Positions 26,944 through 36,222 of a stretch of 64,000 bases of DNA are shown one piece after another. Location: positions 248,001 to 312,000 of the forward strand of contig JADJAA010000002.1 of assembly GCA_016704485.1 (NCBI GenBank), given 5' to 3'. The translations under genes and the position numbers were made by a program. Position 1 is the first letter of the stretch. Every line of letters begins with the position of its first letter. The notes under the pieces are model-generated. The model saw only the letters and a list, made by a program, of their open reading frames with translations. It was not told where the DNA came from and did no database searches. The stretch comes from Flavobacteriales bacterium (GTDB lineage Bacteria; Bacteroidota; Bacteroidia; Flavobacteriales_F; PHOS-HE28).

Positions 26944-28422
26944 ATGAGAACGAACCGTTTGCTTGCCATTGCTGCCATTTGTGCGGCCGGCAGCGCCTCC
27001 GCTTTCTGCGGATTCTATGTGGCCAAGGCCGATGCCACGCTTTTCAACGATCGCAGCGAGGTCATCCTTGTCCGCGATGGTCAGCGCACGATCATTACCA
27101 TGAGCAACGATTTCAAAGGCAATGTGAAGGATTTCGCTATGGTGATCCCAGTGCCGACCATTCTACAACGAAACGATATCCGCATTGTGGAGCGCCGTGT
27201 TTTTGGTGCCTTGGATGCTTACAGTGCTCCACGGCTAGTGGAATATTGGGACGAAAATCCTTGCCAACGATGGGAGTATGCGGAGAACGAAATGTTGATG
27301 GATGTCATGCCGACCAAATCCACAGGAATGAGTAGGCTTTTCAAAGAAAAGGCGACCAAGGATTATGGAGTGACCATTGAAGCCCAATACAGCGTTGGGG
27401 AGTATGACATTCTGATCCTTGGAGCGAAAGAAAGCAATGGCCTTGAACAATGGCTCTTGGATAATGGCTACAAGATCCCTACGACAGCCCATGACGTACT
27501 GGATCCATACATCAAGAGCGGGTTGAAGTTCTTTGTGGTGAAGGTGGACCTTGAACGCATGCAGCAAAGCGGGTTCGAGTTTCTACGGCCGATCCAGGTC
27601 GCATTTGAAAGTGAGAAATTCATGTTGCCTATCCGATTGGGTATGGCCAATAGCAGTGGCGTGCAGGATATGATCGTTTATGCCTTTACGCGCACTGGTC
27701 GTGTAGAATGCGTGAACTACCGCACTGTGAAAGTTCCAAGCGATCGGAACATTCCCTTGTTCACCAAAGAGAAGTTCGGTCCATTCTACAAGGATCTTTT
27801 CGATCGCAACTGGAAGCAGGAAGGTAAGAATGCCATTGCCTTGGAGTATGCTTGGAACGTTACACCGAGCTGGGATGGAATGAAGTGCGATCCGTGCGTT
27901 GGTCCACCTCCGATGCCCGCCGAATTTGCAGAGGCTGGCGTGGATTGGGCCTTACCACAAGGAGGTGGAGGCCAGGTTTTTTTCACGCGATTACATGTGC
28001 GCTACGGTCGGGAGAAATTTCCACAGGATCTCTTTTTTCAAGTAACGCCGAACACCGAGAATTTTCAAGCACGTTACATACTTACGCATCCGGCTGAGGG
28101 AGATCTGAGCTGTTCCGCAGGTCAGGACTATCTGGAAACACTGTTCTACAAGCGCACCCGCGAAATGGATGAATTGTATGCGCTTACCGGGTGGGATCTG
28201 AGCAATGATCGTAAGTACATGGAAGAGGTAAAAGGAAAGATGAGTCCTGAACGACGCAACGGGTTGGAAATGCCTTACGCACCGGTTGATGGACCAAATG
28301 ATGACGGTGGGAACGATGGCGGAGGAAGTGGCATTCCGACTATGATCATGATATTAGGACTTGCAGCCTTGTTGATCGGTGTATTCATGCAACGATCCGC
28401 ACGGGAGCCACAGATGAATTAG
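26944..28422 (+). CDS. DUF2330 secreted, membrane-anchored protein
   Basis: A 492-aa protein with a signal peptide cut after ASA, leaving an early cysteine (FCGFYVAKAD). The DUF2330 domain covers most of the mature chain, starting NDRSEVILVRDG and including DFAMVIPVP. A Gly/Asp-rich linker (about 455-468) leads to one C-terminal membrane helix (IPTMIMILGLAALLIGV) and a basic tail, so the domain faces the periplasm. Function of the family is unknown. It follows the RnfD-like gene directly. Confidence 0.9.
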   Translation: MRTNRLLAIAAICAAGSASAFCGFYVAKADATLFNDRSEVILVRDGQRTIITMSNDFKGNVKDFAMVIPVPTILQRNDIRIVERRVFGALDAYSAPRLVEYWDENPCQRWEYAENEMLMDVMPTKSTGMSRLFKEKATKDYGVTIEAQYSVGEYDILILGAKESNGLEQWLLDNGYKIPTTAHDVLDPYIKSGLKFFVVKVDLERMQQSGFEFLRPIQVAFESEKFMLPIRLGMANSSGVQDMIVYAFTRTGRVECVNYRTVKVPSDRNIPLFTKEKFGPFYKDLFDRNWKQEGKNAIALEYAWNVTPSWDGMKCDPCVGPPPMPAEFAEAGVDWALPQGGGGQVFFTRLHVRYGREKFPQDLFFQVTPNTENFQARYILTHPAEGDLSCSAGQDYLETLFYKRTREMDELYALTGWDLSNDRKYMEEVKGKMSPERRNGLEMPYAPVDGPNDDGGNDGGGSGIPTMIMILGLAALLIGVFMQRSAREPQMN

Positions 28423-28442
28423 AGCGTAGGAGGGTACGATCA

Positions 28443-28489
28443 ATGTGGCCGCACAGATCAAATTCTGATCCGTCCGGCCACATTTTTTT
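28443..28489 (+). terminator. Rho-independent terminator after the DUF2330 gene
   Basis: Stem ATGTGGCCG (28443-28451) pairs with CGGCCACAT (28475-28483) and is followed by seven T. It lies 20 bp past the stop of the DUF2330 gene. The T run is on the plus side only, so it serves the plus-strand transcript. Confidence 0.88.
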
Positions 28490-30489
28490 CATCGAATATC
28501 ACGGTCCATCCTTACGATGTTCTCCGGAGACCCCAGCATGTAGAGCAGGTCATCCGTCATGATACGTTCACTGCTCTTAACGTTCGAGATATAACGGCCG
28601 TTGCGTCGAATAGCGAGCACGGTAATACCATAGTTGTCTCGTAGAGCGGTTTCGGCGATCGTCTTGCCAACGATCTTGCTTCTGCCGAGCGTAACAGGTA
28701 AAGTAGCGATCTCCATCCCGGGGATCACCAATGTTTCTTCCTTGCGTTTCATCTTGTTCCCTTTCTTGCCGCGAAGCATTCCGTAATGGTCGGAACGCAT
28801 CTCGGCGACCAGATCCTGTATTTGGGTTTCGGGGATCAAATATTTCCGCAGTACGTGGTGGAAGATCTCGATGCTGGTCTCGAATTCCTCGGGGATCACT
28901 TCATTCGCACCCGCGTCGTAGTTGGCTTGCAGTTCTGCAACGTGGCGTGTGCGAACGATGATATGTGCTTTTGCAGTAAGCGAGCGAACACCGGCCACTA
29001 TCTTGAGTGTTTCTGATGGGTCACTGATCGCTATAACGACCACACGTGCACGTTCCACGTGCGCTTGTTCCAAGAGATGCAGGTTCGAGGCATCACCGAT
29101 CAACACAGGAACATCCAGTGCTTTTGCCTTATCGGCAAGATCCGGGTCTTCTTCCAGGACGGCGCAGGGAATACTGTTTTCCTGGGCTGCCTTAAGAACG
29201 TTCTGTCCGTTCAATCCGAAACCAATGATCACGACATGGTCTTTCAGGACCTTCTCCAATGACTTTTCCTGCTGCTGCTTTACACGCATTATGCGGTCCA
29301 GTCGCTCACCAACGGAGCCCGGTAAAAAGCTGATGAAGATCTTCCGTACAATGCGATCCGAGTACTCCAGCACGATCGGAGTAACGCCCATGCTCAAGAT
29401 CGATACGCTCAGGAAGATCTGGTAATGTTCTTTGCTTAGTAGACCCATTTCCAATCCTGGAATGGCAAGTATGAAACCGAACTCACCCAATTGGAATAGA
29501 GCCAGACCGGAATAGATCGCCGTGCGTAATGGATAACGGAGCACCCATACAGCGACTATTGTCATTAACGTCTTTAAGAGCAATACACCCATGGTCAAGC
29601 CGATCACAAGCAGCGGAGATGCAAAGAATTGTTCAAGATCCACCAACATGCCGATGCTCACGAAAAAGAACGCCATGAACAATTGGTGGAAGGGTAGGAC
29701 GATGCCCGTTGCGTGGTATGCATGATCGGTCTCGCTGATCACAAGGCCTGCGAAGAATGCTCCCAATGCGAGAGAAAGGCCAAGCGCCTGCGTCGCAAAT
29801 GCGGCTGCGAAACAGATAACAACGATCGTGATGATGAACAGATCGTTCCCTTTGCCTTGGCTAGCTGCTTTCAATAAGCGTGGTACAACGAAACGCCCAC
29901 TGAAGTATACGGCGACCAGAAGCACGATCATTTTACCAAGAAGCAGTAATAGATCCATACCTACGTTCGTGCTTTTTCCCGCAAGCATTGGGGTTACCAA
30001 CATCATAGGCACCACAATGATGTCCTGAAAGATCAGGATGGCCGTGGCGACTCGCCCGTGTGCGGAATCCATCTTTCCTTGTTCCTGTAACACACGCAAT
30101 ACGATAGCAGTACTGCTCAAGGTGATCAGGAATCCGATGAAGACCGCAGATTCCATTTTTATGCCGAACAACCCCAGGATCCCGGCAACCGCAGCTGTGG
30201 TAAGTCCGGCTTGCAACAGACCGCCAATAAAAACGGTACGCCCCAATGTGGCAAGCTTTTTAAGGCTGAACTCCATACCGATCACGAACAACAGTAGCAC
30301 AACGCCAACCTCGGCCATTGCCTCAACCTTGTCCACTTCACCAACCCACTCAAGGCCATGAGGACCGGCGATCATACCCGTAAGAATGAATCCAAGTATT
30401 CCCGGTAGTTTGAAACGTCTGAACAGCAACAGGATCCCCGCCGCCAATGCGAGAATGATGATCAGGTCCTGAAAGAGTGGAAAGTGCAT
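28489..30489 (-). CDS. KefB/KefC-type monovalent cation:proton antiporter
   Basis: A 666-aa CPA2 antiporter. Residues 1-390 hold about twelve membrane helices of the Na+/H+ exchanger domain. A TrkA-N Rossmann domain (about 415-535; GFGLNGQNV, then DPDLADKAKALDVPVLIGDA) binds a nucleotide, and a TrkA-C domain (about 585-664) closes the chain. It exchanges K+ or Na+ for protons at the inner membrane, gated through the RCK-like domains. The glutathione-regulated KefC name does not strictly apply because no ancillary KefF/G is visible. Confidence 0.94.
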   Translation of the reverse strand: MHFPLFQDLIIILALAAGILLLFRRFKLPGILGFILTGMIAGPHGLEWVGEVDKVEAMAEVGVVLLLFVIGMEFSLKKLATLGRTVFIGGLLQAGLTTAAVAGILGLFGIKMESAVFIGFLITLSSTAIVLRVLQEQGKMDSAHGRVATAILIFQDIIVVPMMLVTPMLAGKSTNVGMDLLLLLGKMIVLLVAVYFSGRFVVPRLLKAASQGKGNDLFIITIVVICFAAAFATQALGLSLALGAFFAGLVISETDHAYHATGIVLPFHQLFMAFFFVSIGMLVDLEQFFASPLLVIGLTMGVLLLKTLMTIVAVWVLRYPLRTAIYSGLALFQLGEFGFILAIPGLEMGLLSKEHYQIFLSVSILSMGVTPIVLEYSDRIVRKIFISFLPGSVGERLDRIMRVKQQQEKSLEKVLKDHVVIIGFGLNGQNVLKAAQENSIPCAVLEEDPDLADKAKALDVPVLIGDASNLHLLEQAHVERARVVVIAISDPSETLKIVAGVRSLTAKAHIIVRTRHVAELQANYDAGANEVIPEEFETSIEIFHHVLRKYLIPETQIQDLVAEMRSDHYGMLRGKKGNKMKRKEETLVIPGMEIATLPVTLGRSKIVGKTIAETALRDNYGITVLAIRRNGRYISNVKSSERIMTDDLLYMLGSPENIVRMDRDIR

Positions 30490-30799
30490 GGATCACATTT
30501 TTATGCCAACCAAGCTGCATCGATCAACCGCAGCCCGGCCAAAGAATGAATTCACTGGAATGCCACGGAGCGGGTCAAAAGAACGATGGTCCAGTGGACT
30601 GTTATACAAGGATAAGGACAAAGTACCTGAGGTGGCCAACGTGCGCAACACGCTAGGTCAACTGTTGGTCCACGCTTAGGTGTTGATCATGAAACCAATG
30701 GGTGGCGAAATGCGTATGCATGGATCCGTAGGAGTCGGATCCATGATCCACCCATGAACACTGGGAATGTAGGAAGCCACGCACGAATTCATCCACTAC
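30490..30799. other. Intergenic region with nested inverted repeats
   Basis: About 310 bp between divergent genes with no credible gene. The main feature is a nested pair of inverted repeats at 30698-30755, described separately. The open frame 30488-30679 on the plus strand looks like chance. Confidence 0.5.
30698..30755. repeat. Nested inverted repeats upstream of the 30800 gene
   Basis: Inner arms CATGGATCCG (30719-30728) and CGGATCCATG (30736-30745) pair perfectly over 10 bp with a 7-nt loop. Outer arms ATGGGTGG (30698-30705) and CCACCCAT (30748-30755) also pair over 8 bp. There is no T run on either side, so this is not a simple terminator. It may be a leader structure or operator of the gene at 30800. 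Confidence 0.6.
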
Positions 30800-31441
30800 A
30801 TGGCAGTACAGAACAAAGCGCGCATAACTGAACAGAACTGGGAAAGCCCGGAATTGGTCGTTGAATTTTGGACCTGGTTCAAACAGAATCAGCGATCCAT
30901 TGAGCGTCTGGCAGAGGGTGATCGGGAGATGCTTCCTGTCTACGAGGAAATGACTCATCGCATGCATGGTTTCCATCCGAATATATTTCCTGAACTGAGT
31001 TTGGATGATGCAGGCGGTTACATTTTGATCGTCACTGCGGATGGTCGCAACGAAGGGCTGGAGCCAGTAATGCATTTCACAGAGCTTTACCCGGTCATTG
31101 AAGGTTGGCAAGTGCAGCGTTTCCGTAAGCCGGTTAACGACCCATTGGCCGTATTCGAATACCACGATCTTATTGTAGCGTTGGCCGAAGTAAATGTGGC
31201 ATATGCCTATGATCCTGAAAATGAGCTGATCCACGTCGGGCTGGTGATCGAAGGTGCTTCGCGAGAGGATGAGCGTTGGCTGGGAATGATGTACATTTTA
31301 ATGGATCACGCCATTGGCGAATACAACACTATGACCTACATGGGTTCCTTGGACCTGATGGCCATAGATGAGTTACCTGAGAATGTGACGCTGATCACCA
31401 TGGATGAACTGCGTGAGGTTTTCGAGGAGGAATTCTATTGA
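30800..31441 (+). CDS. Conserved-looking hypothetical protein, acidic and cytoplasmic
   Basis: A 213-aa protein I do not recognise. It has no signal peptide or membrane segment and is strongly acidic. Alternating strands and helices (EGLEPVMHFTELYPVIEGW, LAVFEYHDLIVALAEVNVAYAY, then a long C-terminal helix) suggest a compact alpha/beta fold. The opposite-strand frame over the same region has a less protein-like composition and is discarded. It stands alone downstream of a structured leader. Confidence 0.75.
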   Translation: MAVQNKARITEQNWESPELVVEFWTWFKQNQRSIERLAEGDREMLPVYEEMTHRMHGFHPNIFPELSLDDAGGYILIVTADGRNEGLEPVMHFTELYPVIEGWQVQRFRKPVNDPLAVFEYHDLIVALAEVNVAYAYDPENELIHVGLVIEGASREDERWLGMMYILMDHAIGEYNTMTYMGSLDLMAIDELPENVTLITMDELREVFEEEFY

Positions 31442-31556
31442 AATACGACTCATTTCGACACCATATTCAGCATGTTAGGAAGGCGACTGCTGACCCGTTG
31501 GTAAGCACTATCCGGATTGAACGCTACGATCCAATTGATCGAGCGATCCCCTCAGA

Positions 31557-32093
31557 TCACTTAGTTAACCGTTTTTCGATCCGGGTCAACAATTCCATTT
31601 GTTGAGCTTGTACATCGAACAACGTTTTTATCTGTTCCTCCAATAAAAGATCAACCTTCTGGTGCAAACTGCGGATCTGGAGCTCGGCCTTCAAATTGAT
31701 CAAATAATCGTTCTCAGCGCGCATCCTATCGCGTTCTTCTTTTCGGTTCTGGGACATCATGATCACCGGTGCCTGCATAGCTGCAACACAGGAAAGGATC
31801 AGATTCATCAAAATGAAAGGGTAGGGATCGAACCGATCGCTCAATACCACGGTAACGTTGAAAACGATCCAAACTGTAAGAATGCCGAGAAAGATCAGAA
31901 TGAATGCCCAACTACCTCCGAACCGTGCGATCTTATCGGAAATACGCTGACCTCGTTTAAGTGTTTCGCTCGGCGGATGAAGCAGGTTATTTACCACCAG
32001 TTCTTCTTCTCGGATGGAATTCTCCACGATCGTGTGTAATCGGTTCAACTGTTCCTGTTCAACAGCGAGCAATTGTTTCTTCCTCTGAGCCAT
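31557..32093 (-). CDS. DUF1003 membrane protein
   Basis: A 178-aa protein with two membrane helices (about 62-80 and 92-112) between coiled-coil ends. The DUF1003 core is clear: RGQRISDKIARFGGSWAFI, then DPYPFILMNLILSCVAAMQAP. Family function is unknown. Its ATG shares one base with the paaY stop (TGATG), so it is made by translational coupling with paaY. Confidence 0.9.
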   Translation of the reverse strand: MAQRKKQLLAVEQEQLNRLHTIVENSIREEELVVNNLLHPPSETLKRGQRISDKIARFGGSWAFILIFLGILTVWIVFNVTVVLSDRFDPYPFILMNLILSCVAAMQAPVIMMSQNRKEERDRMRAENDYLINLKAELQIRSLHQKVDLLLEEQIKTLFDVQAQQMELLTRIEKRLTK

Positions 32094-32689
32094 CAGGGTT
32101 TGCGGGTTTTGTTCCAGGTAGAATAACGCGCAGTGATCGTAGGTCCATCGTTCGGTATTTCTCGGAGTGGCTCACATTCCTTTAGCGTAGCGTGCAATTC
32201 AACGGGTAGCCTCTGATAAAGCCCAGTGCCTTGCGTTTTCCACGCGATCATTTCGTCGCTAACATCCTTAATGGCCTTGGCCGGATTACCGACAATGACC
32301 TTTCGTGGCTCCCAGACACTATCTGCCGGTAAAAAGGCGAGCGCGCCAACAATGCATTCATCGCCAAGTTCCACGTTGTCCATCAGAACAGCATTCATTC
32401 CAACCAGGCAATTTCTGCCGATGTGCGCTCCGTGGATTATCGCACCGTGGCCAATGTGTGCGGACTCTTCCAATACTACACGGACGCCAGGGAACATGTG
32501 TATCGTGCAATTCTCCTGAACGTTGCACCCATTACTTATCACGATCTCACCCCAGTCCCCGCGCAAAGCAGCGCCTGGGCCTATGTAGACATCTTTGCCA
32601 ATGACCACATTGCCGGTAACCACCGCCTGTGGGTGAACGAATGCACTCGGATGCACCACGGGTTTGAAGCCATTGAATTCGTACAGCAT
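32093..32689 (-). CDS. paaY: PaaY-type hexapeptide thioesterase / gamma-carbonic-anhydrase-like protein
   Basis: A left-handed beta-helix protein of 198 residues. The start at 32689 (MLYEFNGFKPVVHP) matches PaaY. Hexapeptide repeats run from about 10 to 150, with metal-ligand histidines in NCTIHMFPG and SAHIGHGAIIHG. The C-terminal phrase AWKTQGTGLYQ and the ending CEPLREI are hallmarks of PaaY rather than generic gamma-carbonic anhydrases. In phenylacetate catabolism PaaY hydrolyses dead-end CoA thioesters and so protects the pathway. The paaZ gene is 27 kb away; no other paa gene is nearby. Confidence 0.85.
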   Translation of the reverse strand: MLYEFNGFKPVVHPSAFVHPQAVVTGNVVIGKDVYIGPGAALRGDWGEIVISNGCNVQENCTIHMFPGVRVVLEESAHIGHGAIIHGAHIGRNCLVGMNAVLMDNVELGDECIVGALAFLPADSVWEPRKVIVGNPAKAIKDVSDEMIAWKTQGTGLYQRLPVELHATLKECEPLREIPNDGPTITARYSTWNKTRKP

Positions 32690-32856
32690 TGTTTTGGAAT
32701 GAAGGCGCAAGGTACAGTGGTGTAGAGAGCACCTTCAGCAGCCGATCAGGAAGATCGCGTTGGTCGATCCATGTTAAGCCGATATTAACTTTAGGGTACG
32801 GATCTGCTGGAACAGGACCGTTAGGGTACATTTGGGCGGTTATTAACAGCTTCCGG

Positions 32857-33504
32857 ATGTCCTTGGGATCCTTACTGAACGTCTTCAAACCGCGCGATCG
32901 TATATTCTTTTATCACTTCGAGGCAAGTGCTGCGAACGTGCGGAAAATGAGCGAGGACCTTATCGCTATCATGAATACCGAACGGGGTTCACAGCGCAAT
33001 GCGATCTTGGAACGATTGGAGATCTCCGAGCGTGCGAATGACGATCTTACGCATACCATTTTCACGGACCTTGCACGCAATTTCATTACGCCTATCGATC
33101 GAGAGGATATCCACTCACTGGCTTCGAGTTTGGATGATATTGCTGATTACATACTTGCATCGGCAAAGAACCTTCGACTGTTCTCAATTGAAAAACCCGA
33201 TGAGACATGTCGCGAATTAGCGCGTTTGGTGAACGAAGGTGCCAAGATCGTGCAGCTCATTGTGCAGACCTTGCGGCACATGAATAAGCCCAACGGCTAT
33301 GGCGATCTCGTGATCCGGATCAATAGCATGGAGAACGAGGCCGACGAGGTTTACGATCAAGCGATCCAACACCTTTTCGAGAACGAGAAGGATCCGATCC
33401 AACTGATCAAGATGCGCGATCTCTATACTACCTTGGAGTTGGCAACCGACAAGTGCGAGGATGCCGGGAACGTGGTGGAGTCCATCATGCTGAAATATGC
33501 TTAA
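32857..33504 (+). CDS. DUF47 family PhoU-like protein
   Basis: From ATG 32857 (MSLGSLLNVFKPRDRIFF) the protein has 215 residues and is all helical, like PhoU. The DUF47 features include FFYHFEASAANVRKMSEDL at the start and DLYTTLELATDKCEDAGNVV near the end. The longer open frame (from 32689) has no family support. DUF47 proteins regulate PiT phosphate transporters, and the PiT gene follows 45 bp later. It is divergent from paaY. Confidence 0.92.
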   Translation: MSLGSLLNVFKPRDRIFFYHFEASAANVRKMSEDLIAIMNTERGSQRNAILERLEISERANDDLTHTIFTDLARNFITPIDREDIHSLASSLDDIADYILASAKNLRLFSIEKPDETCRELARLVNEGAKIVQLIVQTLRHMNKPNGYGDLVIRINSMENEADEVYDQAIQHLFENEKDPIQLIKMRDLYTTLELATDKCEDAGNVVESIMLKYA

Positions 33505-33549
33505 CACACGCCGTATGATCGATCTGCCGTTCCACCATATTCGGATGGC

Positions 33550-34686
33550 ATGACAACACTGCTTGTTGTAATTGTTGTGTTGGCCTTGGTGTTCGATTAC
33601 ATCAATGGATTCCATGATGCGGCGAACTCCATCGCTACGATCGTTAGCACCAAAGTGCTTACCCCTTTTCAAGCCGTGATGTGGGCGGCGGCATTTAATT
33701 TCATTGCCTTCTTCATCTTCAGTGAGCACCATGTTGCCAACACCGTCGCCAAAGTGGTGAATGAGGAGTACATCACGCTACGCGTAGTGCTTTCAGGGTT
33801 AGTGGCAGCCATTACCTGGAATCTGCTCACTTGGTGGTACGGTATCCCTAGCAGCAGCTCACATACACTTATCGGCGGTTTTGCCGGTGCTGCATTGGCA
33901 GGTGCAGGCTTCGATATCGGCAGCATCAATTTGGAAAAGATCGGTCTCATTGCGGTATTCATTTTCTTGGCGCCTTTGGTGGGTATGGTCATTTCGATCT
34001 TCATCACGTTGGTTACGATCATTCAAAAACTCTGGTTGCGCTTGTTATTGATAGCGATCTCCACGGCTGTAACCGCCATCTTCGTTATTAAGAACAATGA
34101 TCTAAAGATCGGACTTGTCGTTTTTTCATTGATCTTCATGATCGCGTATGCATGGGATATGACCCGCCAACCCAGCGCTCAACGCACCGCCAATTTGTAC
34201 AAGCGCTTACAATTGCTCAGTTCTGCGGCATTCAGTATTGGCCACGGCGGGAATGATGCGCAAAAGGTCATGGGAATTATTATGGTGGCATTGGTTGCCG
34301 GTGGTCAAAAAGAAAGCCTTAATGATATGCCGAACTGGGTGCCCCTTGCCTGTTACACCGCAATAGGTTTAGGTACGTTGAGCGGTGGTTGGAAGATCAT
34401 TAAGACCATGGGAACGCGCATCACAAAGGTTACTCCATTGGAAGGTGTTTGTGCTGAAAGTGCTGGTGCCATGACGCTGTACATGACCGAGCAAATGGGC
34501 ATACCTGTAAGCACAACGCATACCATAACAGGTGCGATCATCGGTGTAGGAGCCACCAAGCGGTTAAGTGCAGTGCGGTGGGGCGTAACGTTGCAATTGA
34601 TGTGGGCGTGGATACTGACCATTCCCGTAAGCGCGGTGTTGGCATGCATCGCTTATTGGGTGTGTGGGTTCTTCGATATCGTGTGA
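33550..34686 (+). CDS. Inorganic phosphate transporter, PiT family
   Basis: A 378-aa inner membrane symporter with about ten helices. Both PiT signature repeats are present: DYINGFHDAANSIATIVST near the N-terminus and SIGHGGNDAQKVMGII in the second half, plus GIPSSSSHTLIGG and GIPVSTTHTITGAI. It couples phosphate uptake to H+ or Na+. It forms an operon with the DUF47 gene, its probable regulator. Confidence 0.95.
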   Translation: MTTLLVVIVVLALVFDYINGFHDAANSIATIVSTKVLTPFQAVMWAAAFNFIAFFIFSEHHVANTVAKVVNEEYITLRVVLSGLVAAITWNLLTWWYGIPSSSSHTLIGGFAGAALAGAGFDIGSINLEKIGLIAVFIFLAPLVGMVISIFITLVTIIQKLWLRLLLIAISTAVTAIFVIKNNDLKIGLVVFSLIFMIAYAWDMTRQPSAQRTANLYKRLQLLSSAAFSIGHGGNDAQKVMGIIMVALVAGGQKESLNDMPNWVPLACYTAIGLGTLSGGWKIIKTMGTRITKVTPLEGVCAESAGAMTLYMTEQMGIPVSTTHTITGAIIGVGATKRLSAVRWGVTLQLMWAWILTIPVSAVLACIAYWVCGFFDIV

Positions 34687-34808
34687 TCCCAGTATTTTTC
34701 AGTGATGAGCGTCGGACAGCTTGGTGCAGCACTGAATGGTCAAGGATCTACGATCATCGATCCGCAATGGACAATAGGAAGTAACTTTCCACGCTGAACA
34801 AAGCGACG

Positions 34809-35996
34809 ATGTCCATCATCCTATCAGACGCTGGCCTGCATAGCCACTTATTACCACTCACCTTCACTCGTCCGGTTGGTCAACTGCGACCTGGTATCCT
34901 TCGGTTATCGGAGGGTTGGTACGTGCGCACAGGATTAAGCGTAGGCTACAGAACGGAGGGCTATTTGTCCAAGGCTTTTCCACTGCCTCAATATGCCTCG
35001 CCCAATTTCGAAGTGAACGGAGCGTTGTTCCCATCCGATGAATTGGTAGGTGCTGTCCTCGACCTGAAACCTGGTCAAGTTCTTGTGAAGGACGGAAAGC
35101 CGTTGGCCTATTGTTCGGAAAGCGAAGGTGGACCGCAACCCATGGATTGGGATTCGGTACCAGGCTACGCTGCACAGATCCAATTCACGGCTGAAGTGAT
35201 CTCGTTCGATCGTCCATGGCATCTTTTCCAACATTGCGGAAAGGCAATTGAGCAGGACATTGCACTACTCACAGAAGGCCGCCGATCACAGCGACTAAGC
35301 GCATTGAATACGGTCGTGGGTGACCCCAATAGGATCTTTTTGGAAGAAGGTGCTGTCGTAGAAGCATGCATACTGAATACCAACGGTGGTCCTATCTACA
35401 TCGGGAAAGATGCGGAGGTCATGGAAGGCTGTATCATTCGTGGTCCGTTCGCTTTGGGCGATCATTCGCAGCTGAAAATGGGTGCCAAGATCTATGGGCC
35501 TACCGCGGTAGGTCCGGAGTGCAGGGTTGGGGGCGAAGTGAACAATTGTGTCATCTCAGGTTTCAGCAATAAGGGGCATGATGGTTTTCTGGGAAACAGT
35601 GTATTGGGAGAGTGGTGCAATTTGGGAGCCGATACCAATGGCAGCAATCTGAAGAATACCTATGGCGAGGTAAAAGCGTGGAGTTATTCAGAAAATGCAC
35701 AGGTTGATACAGGCTTGCAATTCTGCGGTTTGATCATGGGCGACCATAGTAAAAGTGGGATCAATACCATGTTCAATACGGGCACGGTAGTTGGCGTTTG
35801 TGCCAATGTTTTTGGTAGCGGTTTCCCACCCAAGCATATTCGTAGTTTCGCATGGGGCGGTGCGGATGGTTTCGTGGACCATGACATTGAGCGGGCTTTG
35901 AATACGGCGAAGCGCGTCATGGAGCGGCGCAAGATCCCGTTCACGCAGTTGGATGAGGACGTCTTACGGCATATTTGCACCATCGCGAAGGGTTGA
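34809..35996 (+). CDS. GlmU-family nucleotidyltransferase / acyltransferase (Bacteroidota type)
   Basis: A 395-aa protein with a divergent N-terminal nucleotidyltransferase domain containing the RPVGQLRPGILR loop (about 20-31), and a C-terminal left-handed beta helix of hexapeptide repeats (about 195-350). This arrangement matches the TIGR03991 GlmU-like family of Bacteroidota, proposed to make UDP-GlcNAc for peptidoglycan and lipid A in place of canonical GlmU. I see no classical GlmU in the window to compare. The gene is a single transcript upstream of lon. Confidence 0.85.
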   Translation: MSIILSDAGLHSHLLPLTFTRPVGQLRPGILRLSEGWYVRTGLSVGYRTEGYLSKAFPLPQYASPNFEVNGALFPSDELVGAVLDLKPGQVLVKDGKPLAYCSESEGGPQPMDWDSVPGYAAQIQFTAEVISFDRPWHLFQHCGKAIEQDIALLTEGRRSQRLSALNTVVGDPNRIFLEEGAVVEACILNTNGGPIYIGKDAEVMEGCIIRGPFALGDHSQLKMGAKIYGPTAVGPECRVGGEVNNCVISGFSNKGHDGFLGNSVLGEWCNLGADTNGSNLKNTYGEVKAWSYSENAQVDTGLQFCGLIMGDHSKSGINTMFNTGTVVGVCANVFGSGFPPKHIRSFAWGGADGFVDHDIERALNTAKRVMERRKIPFTQLDEDVLRHICTIAKG

Positions 35997-36189
35997 GCCG
36001 ATCTTCTTTTGAATAATTTTCCGGAGCCGTTCTCAGCGGGCAGTGAACTGCCTTTCCAACAATGAACGTGTCGGTCTATTCCTGCTATCCTGAAGTTATG
36101 TCAGCCCATCCACCACGGCACGGTGCTTGACAATGGGCAACAGCCTGTGCACGTTATCAACCGATTACGTAATGGACATGGCTTGGTAA

Positions 36190-36197
36190 TACATTTG
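36190..36197 (+). promoter_or_regulatory. TAnnTTTG promoter element of lon
   Basis: TACATTTG matches the Bacteroidota -7 consensus, 25 bp before the lon ATG. No clear -33 box precedes it. The 226 bp between the GlmU-family gene and lon hold nothing else I can name. Confidence 0.5.
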
Positions 36198-36222
36198 CAA
36201 CTGACAACCTGACGATCCGTCG

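Noticed and set aside
28443..28489. Bidirectional terminator for the DUF2330 and antiporter genes
   Set aside because: The T run is only on the plus side; the minus side of the stem lacks one.
30653..31234. 193-aa minus-strand frame opposite the 30800 gene
   Set aside because: It overlaps a plus-strand frame with better protein-like composition and has Cys/His/Phe-rich composition typical of antisense shadows.
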